Below are positions 54,269 to 64,000 of a stretch of DNA of 64,000 bases, piece after piece (within the stretch, counting starts at the first letter, position 1; every line of letters begins with the position of its first letter). A program made the position numbers and the translations under genes. Below the pieces are notes generated by a model. The model was not told where the DNA came from. It saw only the letters and a list, made by a program, of their open reading frames with translations, and made no database searches. Location: the NCBI RefSeq assembly GCF_029625215.1, contig NZ_CP121197.1:2666001-2730000 (forward strand), read 5' to 3'. This DNA is from Aurantibacillus circumpalustris (GTDB taxonomy: Bacteria; Bacteroidota; Bacteroidia; B-17B0; Aurantibacillaceae).

Positions 54269-55280
54269 TTTCCACAGATCTTCCCGTAAGCGTATTCAAC
54301 TCCATCGCCAAATAGCGGTGGTAAAGCGTAAACACATTTAAAGGTTTAATGGTATGAAGACTAAACGTAAGTTCGTTATCGCCAAAAGAAACAATTGGGT
54401 TGTCGTAAATGGAGTTCTGACAGGTTTTAAAAATGGTGTCTACTTTTAAGGACGCTATATTGCACTTAAAAATTCCATTGGAGTTTGACCAATAAAAATT
54501 TTCATCCGTTTTATCTAAAGTAAGATTATCAAAATTTATTTGTCCAGCTTTACTATATACAGGGCCACTTATAAGCGTTCTGTTATTAGATTGATTTTCG
54601 AAATCGGTATAATATACATCGCAAGTGTTGCTATTCACTTTAAGCGTTAACAGTTTGTCACTTTTTTTGAAAGTCGCTAAATAGGGAAGTTCTGCTTCAA
54701 ATTCAAGAAGAAAATTTCCACTCACGTTTATCTTCATCATTTTTGGTGGTACATTAAAATAACCTTCGCTAAAATAATAAATCACATTCCCGGTGTAATC
54801 CCAATAAGGATTGTGAGCATGGTTGTCGTTGGTTAATGCTATTAGACTATCACCAGAATTTTTAACGACGAAAATATTATTTTGAGAATCGCTAAATGTA
54901 ATCCAGCCTTTGTTATTTACTTGCGGTAAATATTTTCCTAATGGGTAAATATATTTGGCTGTTTTAGAGGGAATATCGTAGAATAAGAGCTTATTCGAGC
55001 CAAGTGCGTCTCCGTTCACCACCATAATAATTTTGTTTGAATTAACGGGATCGAAAAGAAAGGCATTGATGTTTTTATTTCCGTCTTCTAAGCTATCTAT
55101 CCATTCAAAAGGAGGTGGAGGCAAAGGGAGATCTTCACATTTAAATTCTTCTACGGGAGTTTCTACAATAGGCGGCACAGGCGTGTTGTTCTCAGGTGGT
55201 TTGTCTTTTTTACCACAAGCTGATAAAAGTAAAATAGATAGAAACGCTATGTAATAGATTGATCGCACTAAATGTCTCAT
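54252..55280 (-). CDS. Lipoprotein with beta-propeller-like body
   Basis: A 342-residue protein with a lipoprotein signal ending SILLLSAC (Cys22). A Pro-rich linker (PPENNTPVPPIVETPVEE) follows, then a beta-rich body of about 280 residues. Repeating units such as NGDALGSNKLLFYDIPSKTA, GWITFSDSQNNIFVV, NPYWDYTGNVIYYF and DENFYWSNSNGIFKC look like TolB-type propeller blades. No enzyme motif is seen. It is probably anchored to a membrane facing the periplasm or outside. The last 17 coding bases overlap the end of recQ on the other strand. Confidence 0.8.
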   Translation of the reverse strand: MRHLVRSIYYIAFLSILLLSACGKKDKPPENNTPVPPIVETPVEEFKCEDLPLPPPPFEWIDSLEDGNKNINAFLFDPVNSNKIIMVVNGDALGSNKLLFYDIPSKTAKYIYPLGKYLPQVNNKGWITFSDSQNNIFVVKNSGDSLIALTNDNHAHNPYWDYTGNVIYYFSEGYFNVPPKMMKINVSGNFLLEFEAELPYLATFKKSDKLLTLKVNSNTCDVYYTDFENQSNNRTLISGPVYSKAGQINFDNLTLDKTDENFYWSNSNGIFKCNIASLKVDTIFKTCQNSIYDNPIVSFGDNELTFSLHTIKPLNVFTLYHRYLAMELNTLTGRSVEIKVFP

Positions 55281-55365
55281 AAAGTTATTAATAAAAGCTC
55301 AGATGCCGATTTTATATGGCTATTAATTATGAAACACCTGCTTTTAATTTCTTTTTGGGAGCCAC

Positions 55366-55410
55366 GAACCTGCCTGCCGTCGCGCGGCATAGGCAACGGT
55401 AGGCAGGTTC
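55366..55410. repeat. Palindromic repeat with 15-bp arms
   Basis: GAACCTGCCTGCCGT (55366-55380) and ACGGTAGGCAGGTTC (55396-55410) are inverted copies with one G-T mismatch, enclosing a GC-rich loop. It is far richer in GC than the surroundings. It is bordered by CCACGAA and CCACGAATTAGCACGAAT phrases. Related elements with CCTGCCTGCC arms are known to me as dispersed repeats in this phylum. It lies in the spacer between two lipoprotein genes. Confidence 0.65.
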
Positions 55411-55487
55411 CACGAATTAGCACGAATGGTTTTCCAGTGATTTGATTCTTTCAGATTAGTGTAATTAGTGGCAGACAGAAGCACTGA

Positions 55488-55832
55488 TTACCTCTCCCAA
55501 ACAGTCCTCACCAAAAGCGCATTCGAAAAATCTTCGCCTTTAATTTTTACATTCCCAACAAAACCACCAAGAAAACCAAGACTCTTACAATTCTTATCAA
55601 ACACCTCAGACGTCATATCATTTCCGCAAGCATTTTGATCAAACACAAACACGGTAGCACCTTGAAATGTGTACTCGTTTACTTTCAGTCCTTTTTCACA
55701 AGAAGTCTTTGAAAATGCTTCTATTGAGGCTTTGATACAATCGGGTATCTTACCACTTTGTTCATTGGACTTTTTTGTTTTGCAACAGACCAATAAGAGC
55801 AAACAGTTTATCAAAAGGAATATTTTTTTCAT
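55488..55832 (-). CDS. Small lipoprotein, DUF6970-like
   Basis: This 114-residue protein has a lipoprotein signal (MKKIFLLINCLLLLVCC, Cys at 16-17). The mature domain has IPDCIKASIEAF, KVNEYTFQGATVFVFDQNACGND, then CKSLGFLGGFVGN and the end KGEDFSNALLVRTVWER. The layout, with three conserved cysteines, resembles DUF6970 proteins of Bacteroidota. The function is unknown. It follows the alpha/beta hydrolase gene on the same strand after 34 bases, so they may be co-transcribed. Confidence 0.75.
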   Translation of the reverse strand: MKKIFLLINCLLLLVCCKTKKSNEQSGKIPDCIKASIEAFSKTSCEKGLKVNEYTFQGATVFVFDQNACGNDMTSEVFDKNCKSLGFLGGFVGNVKIKGEDFSNALLVRTVWER

Positions 55833-55866
55833 AATAAATACAAGAGTAAAATTACATTATTTGTTC

Positions 55867-56490
55867 CTATTGGTTATAGTTTCCATCTGCCCATTTTAAA
55901 GCAGGATTTACCCATTCTGGCAATGGTTTGTATAAGAAGCCATGTCTTAGCCCTGTATTAATTTCAATTTCTTTGTAATGATTTATTCCTGTGGAAGCAT
56001 TCTTTAATGACAGACAGGTGCCTGCGCCATCGCTTTTTTCGTAGACAGAAAGAATGTTTCCGTAAAAATTAAGTTCAGCATTTGTTTCATCTCTGTAGCA
56101 AGCGGCCATAAACACATAATTAATGTCTTTGTTCTTTGCATAAGAGGATACATACATGGCTATCAACGCACCTTTGGAAGCACCAATAACGGTTACTCTC
56201 TTTGCTTCAACACCTTTCTTTAAAAGGCTATCAATTTGTTTTTTTATTTTGAGCGCATAGGGTTTTACGTCGGTGTCCTTTGCTCGGACTTCACTCAAAA
56301 CCAATGCTTTGTTTTTTCTCAATGAATCGAGAATGTCATTGTATTTATAGGCTCCGTAACTATTTATCTTATCAACCGCTTCAGCACCTTGATTTTCGAT
56401 AATTTTACCATGCAAGTAAAAAATATAATTCTGTGAGAATGTTTGAGTAGATGCAAAGAGCAGTAATGTTAGCGTAAGCAGTTTTTTCAT
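55867..56490 (-). CDS. Periplasmic alpha/beta hydrolase
   Basis: A 207-residue protein with the signal peptide MKKLLTLTLLLFASTQTFSQ. The body starts NYIFYLHGKIIENQGAEAV, with an oxyanion-like HG. The nucleophile elbow is VTVIGASKGALIAMYVSS near residue 98, in GxSxG form. The likely catalytic His lies in the C-terminal TGLRHGFLYKPLPEW. The substrate is unknown. It lies downstream of clpC on the same strand, separated by a terminator. Confidence 0.82.
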   Translation of the reverse strand: MKKLLTLTLLLFASTQTFSQNYIFYLHGKIIENQGAEAVDKINSYGAYKYNDILDSLRKNKALVLSEVRAKDTDVKPYALKIKKQIDSLLKKGVEAKRVTVIGASKGALIAMYVSSYAKNKDINYVFMAACYRDETNAELNFYGNILSVYEKSDGAGTCLSLKNASTGINHYKEIEINTGLRHGFLYKPLPEWVNPALKWADGNYNQ

Positions 56491-56568
56491 AGCACGGATT
56501 TAAAGTAAATGTAAAGGTTTTCATTTAATCTATGCTAAACACTTTACTCAGTTTGTAACACAAAAAAA

Positions 56569-56594
56569 ATCCCGCTCTTTTTCAAAAGCGGGAT
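56569..56594 (-). terminator. Terminator after clpC
   Basis: ATCCCGCT (56569-56576) and AGCGGGAT (56587-56594) form a perfect 8-bp GC-rich stem with a 10-base loop. On the minus strand the stem is followed by seven T. It lies 21 bases after the clpC stop, a textbook intrinsic terminator. Confidence 0.88.
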
Positions 56595-56615
56595 TCTTAT
56601 TATAAAATTAAACTA

Positions 56616-59168
56616 TTAAGCTTTATCTTCTTTTTTGCTTCGCTTTGTTTTAGGCTTGTGAGCACTTACAATAATTTCATCTTTTTCTTTATTGTAATCC
56701 ACTTCAATTTCATCGCCTTCCGTTAAGCTGCTTTTAATGATTTCTTCAGCCATAGGATCTTCCAAATACTTTTGAATGGCCCTTTTTAATGGTCTTGCAC
56801 CGTAGTTCACATCGTAACCTTTTTCAACAATGTAATCTTTAGCCGCATCACTAATCTTAATCACAAAACCTAATCCGTTTACTCTTCCAAAAAGACTAGC
56901 CAATTCAATATCAATAATTTTATGAATGTCTTCTTTTTGAAGTGAGTTAAACATAATCACATCATCAATACGATTTAAAAACTCAGGTGCAAAAGCTTTT
57001 TTCAAAGCGCTTTCAATTACTCCTTTTGAGATCTCATCTTCTCCATCTTTTCTGGTAGCTGTACCAAATCCAACACCCACACCAAAGTCTTTTAACTGAC
57101 GCGCACCAATGTTACTGGTCATGATAATGATGGTGTTTTTAAAATCAATCTTTCTTCCAAGACTGTCCGTTAACATCCCATCATCCAACACTTGTAATAA
57201 CATATTGAATACATCTGGATGCGCTTTTTCGATCTCATCTAATAAGATAACCGAGTAGGGGCGACGACGTACTTTTTCAGTTAACTGTCCACCTTCTTCA
57301 TACCCAACATATCCCGGAGGTGCTCCAATTAAACGCGTAGTAGCAAACTTCTCCATGTATTCACTCATATCGATACGGATTAACGCATCGTCGTTATCGA
57401 ATAAATGTTTTGCCAATACTTTTGCTAATTGCGTTTTACCAACCCCAGTAGGACCTAAAAATATAAAAGAGCCAATTGGTTTGTTTGGATCTTTTAATCC
57501 AGCACGGTTACGTTGAATCGCTTTTACAACCTTTTCCAAAGCTTTATCCTGACCAATTACTTTACCTTGCAGCAAAGCATTCATTTTGATCAGTTTTTCG
57601 CCTTCGTTTTGGTTTACACGTTGAACAGGCACTCCACTCATCATACTCACTACTTCCGCCACATTTTCTTCAGAAACAGTCACTCTATTTTGTTTGGTTT
57701 CTTCTTCCCAAGCCTTTTTAGCAGCTTCTAACTGCGCGTGTAATTGTTTTTCAGTATCGCGTAATCTTGCAGCTTCTTCGTATTTCTGACTGCGAACTAC
57801 CTGATTTTTCAATTCCTTTATTTCTTCAATCTTACCTTCAATCTCCACAATGTTTTGTGGCACATTAATATTCGTAATGTGAACGCGACTTCCAGCCTCA
57901 TCTAAAGCATCAATAGCTTTATCCGGTAAATGTCTGTCTGTAATATACCTTGCTGTTAAGGCAACGCAAGCTTTTATCGCTTCGTCAGTATACGTTACGT
58001 TATGATGGTCTTCGTATTTCGATTTAATGTTGTGTAAAATCTGAAGCGTTTCATCTGGCGTAGCAGGTTCAATAATTACCTTTTGGAAACGACGCTCTAA
58101 AGCACCGTCTTTTTCGATGTACTGACGGTACTCATCTAAAGTCGTTGCACCAATACATTGTATCTCACCACGCGCTAAAGCAGGCTTAAACATGTTACTC
58201 GCGTCTAAACTACCACTAGCACCACCAGCACCAATAATTGTATGAATTTCATCAATGAATAAAATCACATCTGGACTTTTTTCCAATTCGTTCATGACCG
58301 CTTTCATACGCTCTTCAAACTGACCGCGGTACTTAGTCCCTGCAACCAAAGAAGCAAGATCTAAAGTCACCACACGTTTTCCAAATAACACACGCGATAC
58401 TTTGCGTTGAACAATGCGTAAGGCTAAACCTTCTGCGATACTTGATTTACCAACACCTGGCTCACCAATTAAAATCGGATTGTTCTTTTTACGACGCGAT
58501 AAAATTTGTGATACGCGCTCAATTTCTTTTTCACGGCCAACAACAGGATCCAGTTTTCCATCTTCAGCCATCTTGGTTAAATCTCTTCCGAAATTATCAA
58601 GAACGGGTGTTTTAGATTTACTCTCACCTTGTTTTTTCTGACCACCAGTTGTGCCACCGCCACCAAAGTTTGCTTCTTCAGCATCATCTTCATCACCACC
58701 ACCGGTAGCAGAGTTTTCAATGCGTCCCGGATTTTCGAGAAACCCCTCTAATTCTGCGCGTGCAGCATCGTAATCAATGCCGTATTTTAATAATGTTTTT
58801 GTAACAACATTGTCATTCTCTTTCAAAATACACAACAATAAATGCTCTGTACCTATTTGAATAGATTTAAATGTTTTTGCTTCGAGGTAGGTGAGTTTAA
58901 GTGTCTTTTCTGCTTGTTTAACTAAAGGGATGTTTGCAAGGTTGTTAGACTTGCGTAATCCTGGAGTAAGACTTTGCTCAATGCTCTTTCTTAGTTCAGA
59001 GGAATCTATCCCCAGATTTTTGAGTAAACGCATTCCTACGCCGTCCCCGTCTCTAATCATGCCAAGCATTAAATGCTCAATACCTATATAATCGTGCCCT
59101 AATCTAAGAGCCTCTTCCCGGCTGTACGTAATGACGTCTTTTACCCTGGGTGAAAATTTTGCTTCCAT
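56616..59168 (-). CDS. clpC: ATP-dependent Clp protease ATPase subunit ClpC
   Basis: ClpC (850 residues) unfolds proteins for the ClpP peptidase. The N-domain with two Clp repeats ([35 protein letters not shown]) spans about 1-145. The first AAA+ module has [15 protein letters not shown] near residue 238 and [16 protein letters not shown] near 300. The middle domain contains the UVR-type coiled coil ([19 protein letters not shown]). The second AAA+ module has [15 protein letters not shown] near 575. The ClpP-contacting loop appears as VGFGTA in the second module. An Asp/Glu/Lys-rich tail ends it. This is ClpC rather than ClpA or ClpB by its short middle domain. It has its own promoter and terminator. 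Confidence 0.95.
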   Translation of the reverse strand: MEAKFSPRVKDVITYSREEALRLGHDYIGIEHLMLGMIRDGDGVGMRLLKNLGIDSSELRKSIEQSLTPGLRKSNNLANIPLVKQAEKTLKLTYLEAKTFKSIQIGTEHLLLCILKENDNVVTKTLLKYGIDYDAARAELEGFLENPGRIENSATGGGDEDDAEEANFGGGGTTGGQKKQGESKSKTPVLDNFGRDLTKMAEDGKLDPVVGREKEIERVSQILSRRKKNNPILIGEPGVGKSSIAEGLALRIVQRKVSRVLFGKRVVTLDLASLVAGTKYRGQFEERMKAVMNELEKSPDVILFIDEIHTIIGAGGASGSLDASNMFKPALARGEIQCIGATTLDEYRQYIEKDGALERRFQKVIIEPATPDETLQILHNIKSKYEDHHNVTYTDEAIKACVALTARYITDRHLPDKAIDALDEAGSRVHITNINVPQNIVEIEGKIEEIKELKNQVVRSQKYEEAARLRDTEKQLHAQLEAAKKAWEEETKQNRVTVSEENVAEVVSMMSGVPVQRVNQNEGEKLIKMNALLQGKVIGQDKALEKVVKAIQRNRAGLKDPNKPIGSFIFLGPTGVGKTQLAKVLAKHLFDNDDALIRIDMSEYMEKFATTRLIGAPPGYVGYEEGGQLTEKVRRRPYSVILLDEIEKAHPDVFNMLLQVLDDGMLTDSLGRKIDFKNTIIIMTSNIGARQLKDFGVGVGFGTATRKDGEDEISKGVIESALKKAFAPEFLNRIDDVIMFNSLQKEDIHKIIDIELASLFGRVNGLGFVIKISDAAKDYIVEKGYDVNYGARPLKRAIQKYLEDPMAEEIIKSSLTEGDEIEVDYNKEKDEIIVSAHKPKTKRSKKEDKA

Positions 59169-59218
59169 ATACTAGTTTCCTTATTTGTTTGGTTAAGTTA
59201 CATATATAATGCCAAAAC

Positions 59219-59254
59219 CAAAAATAGGTTTAAATAAGTGGAATAGCCTATTCC
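59219..59254 (-). promoter_or_regulatory. clpC promoter box with overlapping operator-like palindrome
   Basis: On the minus strand TATTTTTG (59219-59226) is an exact TAnnTTTG box about 50 bases before the clpC start. No TTTG is found at the usual distance upstream. In its place is GGAATAG-C-CTATTCC (59240-59254), a 7-bp dyad with a one-base centre, 13 bases from the box. The position suits a repressor or an activator site replacing the upstream promoter element. Confidence 0.5.
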
Positions 59255-59450
59255 ATAATTGGTTTTTTTAACAAATATTTTGTTGATAAGTTTTAGGTGT
59301 ATTTGCTGATTTTTCGGTACTTTCATGGGTTCAAAAGAATATTCTGAGCTTCTATTTTAAGTGGACAAGTGTTAAACATTGAGCCTGACAAAAGAGCATA
59401 AGAAAGCAACAAAAAAACAGTAATTAAAAATTAGATAACAAAGAAATAAT

Positions 59451-62036
59451 ATGGCAGACGGAGAAAAAATTATTCCTATTAACATTGAAGATGAAATGAA
59501 AACGGCTTATATCGATTATTCGATGTCGGTTATTGTGTCGCGTGCTTTACCCGATGTAAGGGATGGTTTAAAACCTGTACACAGAAGGGTGTTGTACGGG
59601 ATGTTGGATTTAGGTGTACTTCACAATCGTTCTTACAAAAAATCAGCACGTATTGTTGGAGAGGTTTTAGGTAAGTATCACCCACACGGTGATGCTTCTG
59701 TATATGACACAATGGTGCGTATGGCGCAGGATTGGAGCCTTCGTTACATGTTAGTTGATGGCCAAGGTAACTTTGGTTCTGTAGATGGTGATCCACCTGC
59801 TGCAATGCGTTACACTGAGGTGCGTTTCCGTAAGATTGCGGAAGAGATGATGGCAGATATCGAAAAAGATACTGTTGATTTTCGTCCAAACTTTGACGAC
59901 TCGTTAACAGAGCCTACAGTTCTTCCTACACGTATTCCTGCTTTATTAATGAATGGTTCTTCTGGTATTGCTGTGGGAATGGCTACCAATATGGCGCCGC
60001 ACAACCTGACAGAATGTATCAATGCTATTTTGGCATACATCGATGACAACGAAATTGATATTGATGGTTTAATGAAACACGTTAAAGCACCTGATTTCCC
60101 TACTGGTGGAACAATTTATGGATATCAAGGTGTGAAAGATGCTTTTCATACTGGTCGCGGACGTGTTGTATTGCGTGCCAAAGCAAACATTGAACCTGTA
60201 AATGACAGAGAACGAATTATTGTTACAGAAATTCCATATCAAATTAATAAGGCGGAAATGATTAAACGCCAATGGGAATTATGTAACGAAAAGAAAATTG
60301 AAGGCATCAGCGAAATTCGCGACGAGAGTAACCGTGAGGGAATGCGCATTGTTTACGAATTACGTAGAGATGCCATGTCAAACGTTGTATTAAATAATTT
60401 ATACAAGTTTTCGGCGCTTCAAACTTCTTTCTCAATTAATAATGTTGTATTAGTTAAGGGACGTCCGCAAATGCTAAACTTAAAAGACATGATTCACCAT
60501 TTTGTGGATCACCGTCATGAAGTAGTTGTGCGCCGTACGAAATACGAATTGGCACAAGCAGAAAAACGTGCACACATTTTACAAGGTTTATTAATTGCGA
60601 TTGATCATTTAGATGAAGTAATTAAAATCATTCGTGAGAGCGAAAGCCCTGATATAGCAAGAGATGAGTTGATTGGTAAATTTAATTTATCAGAAATTCA
60701 GGCACGTGCTATTTTGGATATGCGTTTAAGAACTTTAACCGGACTTGAGCGTGATAAAATCAAATCGGAGTACGAAGAATTGATGAAAACTATTGCTCAC
60801 TTAAATGAAATTTTAAATAACGAACCATTGCGTTTTAAAATTATTCGCGAAGAATTGGAAGAAATAAAAGATAAATATGGTGATGAGCGCCGTACAGACA
60901 TCGTTTATGCTGGTGATGATTTACGCATGGAAGATATGATCGTGGATGAGAATGTTGTTATAACTATCTCACACATGGGTTACATGAAGCGAACCAATCT
61001 TGCCGAATACAGAGCTCAAAACCGCGGTGGTAAAGGAAGTAAAGGAACAGCCACCAGAGATGAAGATTTTGTAGAACATATGTTTATTGCTTCTACACAC
61101 AATTACATTTTATTATTTACAGAAAAAGGACAAGTGTATTGGATTCGTGCTTACGAAGTTCCTGAAGGAAATAAAACCAGTAAAGGAAGAGCCATTCAAA
61201 ATCTCATCAGCATACAACCAGATGATAAAGTAAAAGCATTTATCAATATTAAAGATTTGAATGATGAAGAATACATTCAAAACAACTTTATTATTTTATG
61301 TACGAAGGAAGGTATCATTAAGAAAACTTCTGTAGAAGCATATTCACGTCCACGCGCTAATGGTATTAATGCTATTACTATTCGTGAAGGAGATATTTTA
61401 TTGGAAGCTGCTTTAACTAACGGTAAAAATGAAATCATGCTTGCTACCAAATTAGGTAAGGTATGCCGTTTTAACGAAGCGAAAGTAAGACCAATGGGGC
61501 GTAATGCCAGTGGTGTTCGCGGAATTGATTTGAATGATGAAGAAGGTGGTAACAATGAAGTAGTTGGAATGATTTGTATTGCTGATGCAGAAGCTAACGT
61601 TTTAGTTGTTTCAGAAAAAGGATACGGTAAACGTTCTGATATTGATGAATACAGGGTTACTAACCGCGGTGGTAAAGGTGTAAAAACTATAAACATCACT
61701 GAAAAAACTGGAAATCTGGTTGCTATTAAGTCTGTAACAGATGCCAATGATTTAATGATCATCACTAAAAATGGTATTACCATTCGTATGAATGTATCTG
61801 ATTTACGTTTAATGGGACGTGCAACACAAGGTGTACGTTTGATTAATATTCAAGATAGCGATAGTATTGCTGCTGTTACTAAAGTAGATCATGAAGAGGA
61901 GGAAGAAGAAACTATCACGGATGTAACGGATACAGCTACTCCAGCAGCGGAGAATGATGGATCTGATGCTACTACCAACGATACTGAACCAGATTCACCA
62001 GAAAATAATACTACACCAACGGACGATATTAGTTAA
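59451..62036 (+). CDS. gyrA: DNA gyrase subunit A
   Basis: GyrA (861 residues) carries the DNA-cleaving tyrosine of gyrase. The N-terminal winged-helix region has [20 protein letters not shown] at residues 21-40. The quinolone region is [17 protein letters not shown] at about 77-93. The catalytic Tyr lies in AAMRYTEVR near residue 121. The C-terminal beta-pinwheel has a GyrA-box variant, [10 protein letters not shown] near 523, which supports GyrA over ParC. An acidic Asp/Glu/Thr tail ends the protein. The 282-base spacer to clpC has no other ORF. A hairpin terminator follows. Confidence 0.96.
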   Translation: MADGEKIIPINIEDEMKTAYIDYSMSVIVSRALPDVRDGLKPVHRRVLYGMLDLGVLHNRSYKKSARIVGEVLGKYHPHGDASVYDTMVRMAQDWSLRYMLVDGQGNFGSVDGDPPAAMRYTEVRFRKIAEEMMADIEKDTVDFRPNFDDSLTEPTVLPTRIPALLMNGSSGIAVGMATNMAPHNLTECINAILAYIDDNEIDIDGLMKHVKAPDFPTGGTIYGYQGVKDAFHTGRGRVVLRAKANIEPVNDRERIIVTEIPYQINKAEMIKRQWELCNEKKIEGISEIRDESNREGMRIVYELRRDAMSNVVLNNLYKFSALQTSFSINNVVLVKGRPQMLNLKDMIHHFVDHRHEVVVRRTKYELAQAEKRAHILQGLLIAIDHLDEVIKIIRESESPDIARDELIGKFNLSEIQARAILDMRLRTLTGLERDKIKSEYEELMKTIAHLNEILNNEPLRFKIIREELEEIKDKYGDERRTDIVYAGDDLRMEDMIVDENVVITISHMGYMKRTNLAEYRAQNRGGKGSKGTATRDEDFVEHMFIASTHNYILLFTEKGQVYWIRAYEVPEGNKTSKGRAIQNLISIQPDDKVKAFINIKDLNDEEYIQNNFIILCTKEGIIKKTSVEAYSRPRANGINAITIREGDILLEAALTNGKNEIMLATKLGKVCRFNEAKVRPMGRNASGVRGIDLNDEEGGNNEVVGMICIADAEANVLVVSEKGYGKRSDIDEYRVTNRGGKGVKTINITEKTGNLVAIKSVTDANDLMIITKNGITIRMNVSDLRLMGRATQGVRLINIQDSDSIAAVTKVDHEEEEEETITDVTDTATPAAENDGSDATTNDTEPDSPENNTTPTDDIS

Positions 62037-62088
62037 TAACGGAAGTCGGTATTAAGCGTAAAGAATTATCTTTATAAAAAATTACAAG

Positions 62089-62138
62089 AACAGAATATGT
62101 ACTTCATCAAATGATGAAACCTCTATTCTGTTTTTGTT
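62089..62138 (+). terminator. Terminator after gyrA
   Basis: AACAGAATA (62089-62097) pairs with TATTCTGTT (62124-62132), and an inner TTCATC/GATGAA pair extends the hairpin. The stem ends in TTTTTG and further T runs. It lies about 50 bases after the gyrA stop and 25 bases before the protease gene. Confidence 0.7.
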
Positions 62139-62162
62139 TTATAAACTTTTAAAAACAACAAA

Positions 62163-64000
62163 ATGACTAAAAAGATTTTACTATCAGGTGCACTTAGTTT
62201 CCTAGCATTAGGAACGTTGCTGGCCCAACCTACATTAGTTGAAAAGGTGGAAGCAACAGCAGGTAAAGTGGTAATTCCCTACGAAAGATGGAAATTACCA
62301 AATGGATTAACGATTTTATTGCACGAAGATCATTCCGATCCTGTAGTAAATATCATGGTAACTTACAACGTAGGTTCGAACCGTGAAAGTCTTGGTAAGT
62401 CTGGTTTTGCGCACTTTTTTGAGCACATGATGTTTCAAGGATCCAAACATGTGGGTGATGAGCAACATTTTAAAATGGTTTCAACCGCAGGTGGTGATAT
62501 GAATGGATTTACTCAGCGTGATAAAACTGTTTATTATGAAACACTTCCTTCCAATTATTTGGAAATGGGACTTTGGTTAGAGTCCGATCGTATGGGCTTT
62601 TTGTTAGATTCATTAACAACCAAAAAATTCGAAAATCAACGTGATGCCGTTAAGAATGAAAAATCTCAAAACATCGAAAATCGTCCTTACGCTATGGCAT
62701 TTGTTGAAGAGATTAACAAAACCTTATATCCTCCAGGACACCCATATAGCTGGCCGGTAATTGGATATGTAGATGATTTAAATCGTGCTGATTTAAATGA
62801 TGTAAAAAACTTTTTTTTACGTTGGTATGGTCCAAACAATGCCATAGTAAGTTTATCTGGTGATTTTAAACCTGCTGATGCGCTTGCCTTGGTGGATAAA
62901 TATTTTGGTGATATTAAACAATGTCCTGAGGTAAAAAAACTAAGAGTTGCGCCTGTTACAATTGCAACAGATAAGTATACGGCTTATAGAGATAAAACAT
63001 ATTTCCCTTTAAACTTACGCGTATTCCCGACTGTACCTCAGTATCACCGCGATGAAGCAGCTTTAGATATGTTAGGAACTATGATGGGACAAGGAAACAA
63101 TTCGGTGTTCTATAAAAAATTCGTAAAAAGCAAGTTAGCGGTGCAAGCGTCGGCTGATCACGGCTCTGATGAATTATCAGGTGAATTTCAGATTGCAATT
63201 TTTGCTTACCCACCAGAAGATTTTAATCTTGAAAAACTATTTACAGATATCGATGCAAAAGTAAAAGAGGCTATTGATGAATTTGGACAAACTGGAATAA
63301 CCGACGAAGCTTTAGCACGTGCGAAAGGACAAGTTGAAACGAGAGCATACGATCAAATAAATTCGGTATGGGGTAAAAACGCAACTATTTCTGAATGGGA
63401 GCGTTTGTTAGGAAGATCTTCGAATGTTACAGATGAAGTAGATCGTTATGCACGCTTAACAAAAGAAGATATTTCGCGTGTATTTAATAAATACATTAAA
63501 GGTTCTGGAGCTGCGGTTTTAAATACTTATCCAATTGTAGATCCTAAAGATTCGGTAAAAAGTGTAAATCCGTACGCAGGACAAACTTTTCCAGTGAATC
63601 CTGAATACAAAGGCTTAACTTATACACCTGCTGTTGAGAAGTTCAACAGAAGTGTTAAACCTACTGAGGGTTCTGCCAAAACGGTGAAAGTTCCTGAATA
63701 CTTTTCGTCTAAACTAAAAAACGGCATGGGTATTATTGGAACTAAAAATGCTGAAACTCCTGAAATTGCTATTGTTATGACGATGGAAGGTGGAAGTTTA
63801 GTATTAGGAAAAGACAAAATTAAAAAATTAGGTATTGCCGAATTAACAGCTAGTATGTTAAATGAAGGGACTAAAAACTTCACTACCGAAGAAATTAGCT
63901 CACAGTTAGATGTTTTAGGAAGTTCGATATCGTTTGATGCGAGCAAAGCATCTACTACAATACGTGTTAACTGTCTTAAAAAGAATTTTAATGCTACTTT
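62163..64000 (+). CDS. M16-family zinc metalloprotease, truncated by the window end
   Basis: The frame is open from ATG 62163 to the end of the window, about 612 residues without a stop. The signal peptide is MTKKILLSGALSFLALGTLLA. The inverted zinc motif HFFEHMMFQG is near residue 83. The distal Glu ligand is expected in AMAFVEEINKTLYPPGHPYS near residue 180. A second M16 half begins near residue 515 (KLKNGMGIIGTKNAETPEI). Periplasmic M16 pitrilysin-like enzymes degrade peptides and are common in Bacteroidota. The gene may continue with more M16 repeats beyond the window. It follows gyrA after a terminator. Confidence 0.93.
   Translation, partial: MTKKILLSGALSFLALGTLLAQPTLVEKVEATAGKVVIPYERWKLPNGLTILLHEDHSDPVVNIMVTYNVGSNRESLGKSGFAHFFEHMMFQGSKHVGDEQHFKMVSTAGGDMNGFTQRDKTVYYETLPSNYLEMGLWLESDRMGFLLDSLTTKKFENQRDAVKNEKSQNIENRPYAMAFVEEINKTLYPPGHPYSWPVIGYVDDLNRADLNDVKNFFLRWYGPNNAIVSLSGDFKPADALALVDKYFGDIKQCPEVKKLRVAPVTIATDKYTAYRDKTYFPLNLRVFPTVPQYHRDEAALDMLGTMMGQGNNSVFYKKFVKSKLAVQASADHGSDELSGEFQIAIFAYPPEDFNLEKLFTDIDAKVKEAIDEFGQTGITDEALARAKGQVETRAYDQINSVWGKNATISEWERLLGRSSNVTDEVDRYARLTKEDISRVFNKYIKGSGAAVLNTYPIVDPKDSVKSVNPYAGQTFPVNPEYKGLTYTPAVEKFNRSVKPTEGSAKTVKVPEYFSSKLKNGMGIIGTKNAETPEIAIVMTMEGGSLVLGKDKIKKLGIAELTASMLNEGTKNFTTEEISSQLDVLGSSISFDASKASTTIRVNCLKKNFNAT

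Noticed and set aside
59530-60272. Antisense ORFs inside gyrA
   Set aside because: They are shadows of the gyrA reading frame with no signal, motif or start context of their own.

Overview
The window is a piece of a Bacteroidota chromosome, most likely of the Flavobacteriales/Sphingobacteriales type. It is AT-rich. Several proteins carry type IX secretion (T9SS) C-terminal sorting domains, and there is a PorP/SprF-family protein. DUF3127 and DUF6970-like proteins are present. The promoters I can see fit the Bacteroidota form (TTTG about 20 bases before TAnnTTTG), and there is no consistent Shine-Dalgarno pattern. Species cannot be fixed by eye.

Positions 1-9803 (minus strand) are one long expression operon. 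A near-consensus promoter (9773-9803) is followed by tRNA-Thr(TGT), tRNA-Tyr, tRNA-Gly, tRNA-Thr(GGT), tuf, tRNA-Trp, secE, nusG, rplK, rplA, rplJ, rplL, rpoB and the start of rpoC, which runs off the window. The spacers hold hairpins (an attenuator-like one between rplL and rpoB, and one after tuf), a broken copy of the 3' end of tRNA-Thr interrupted by an 18-bp palindrome, and odd stretches built from a short phrase repeated with variations.

Positions 9850-28000 are mostly housekeeping: an RsmF-like rRNA methyltransferase, recX, an SDR protein with a degenerate active site, two adjacent SPOR-domain envelope proteins (one a barrel-TSP3-SPOR fusion), a phosphodiesterase, parB-parA, a UPF0173-like metallo-hydrolase, an FMN reductase, purB and mtaB (divergent), a small T9SS cargo protein, an M48 lipoprotein protease, clpS and a luciferase-like monooxygenase.

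Positions 27870-39600 are the accessory part: an APC permease with palindromic sites upstream, then a giant T9SS-sorted protein with a metalloprotease motif whose frame is broken in a run of six T, then two tandem paralogous T9SS cargo proteins, a repeat-rich spacer, a secreted metallo-beta-lactamase-fold protein and PorP/SprF. This looks like a surface or secreted protein island.

Positions 39660-64000 return to housekeeping and envelope genes: acs, a DUF1801 protein, a DinB-like protein, ffh, folD, ansA, a DUF3127 protein with an SSB-like acidic tail, a flavin reductase, a TonB-dependent receptor whose signal peptide lies upstream of any normal start codon, an LTA-synthase-like sulfatase-fold protein, recQ, lipoproteins, clpC with an operator-like palindrome in its promoter, gyrA, and an M16 protease cut by the window end. 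I saw no CRISPR array, prophage, transposase or rRNA gene, and no clearly new multi-gene defence or metabolic system. The most unusual material is the T9SS island, the repeat insertions and the unusual starts and frames.
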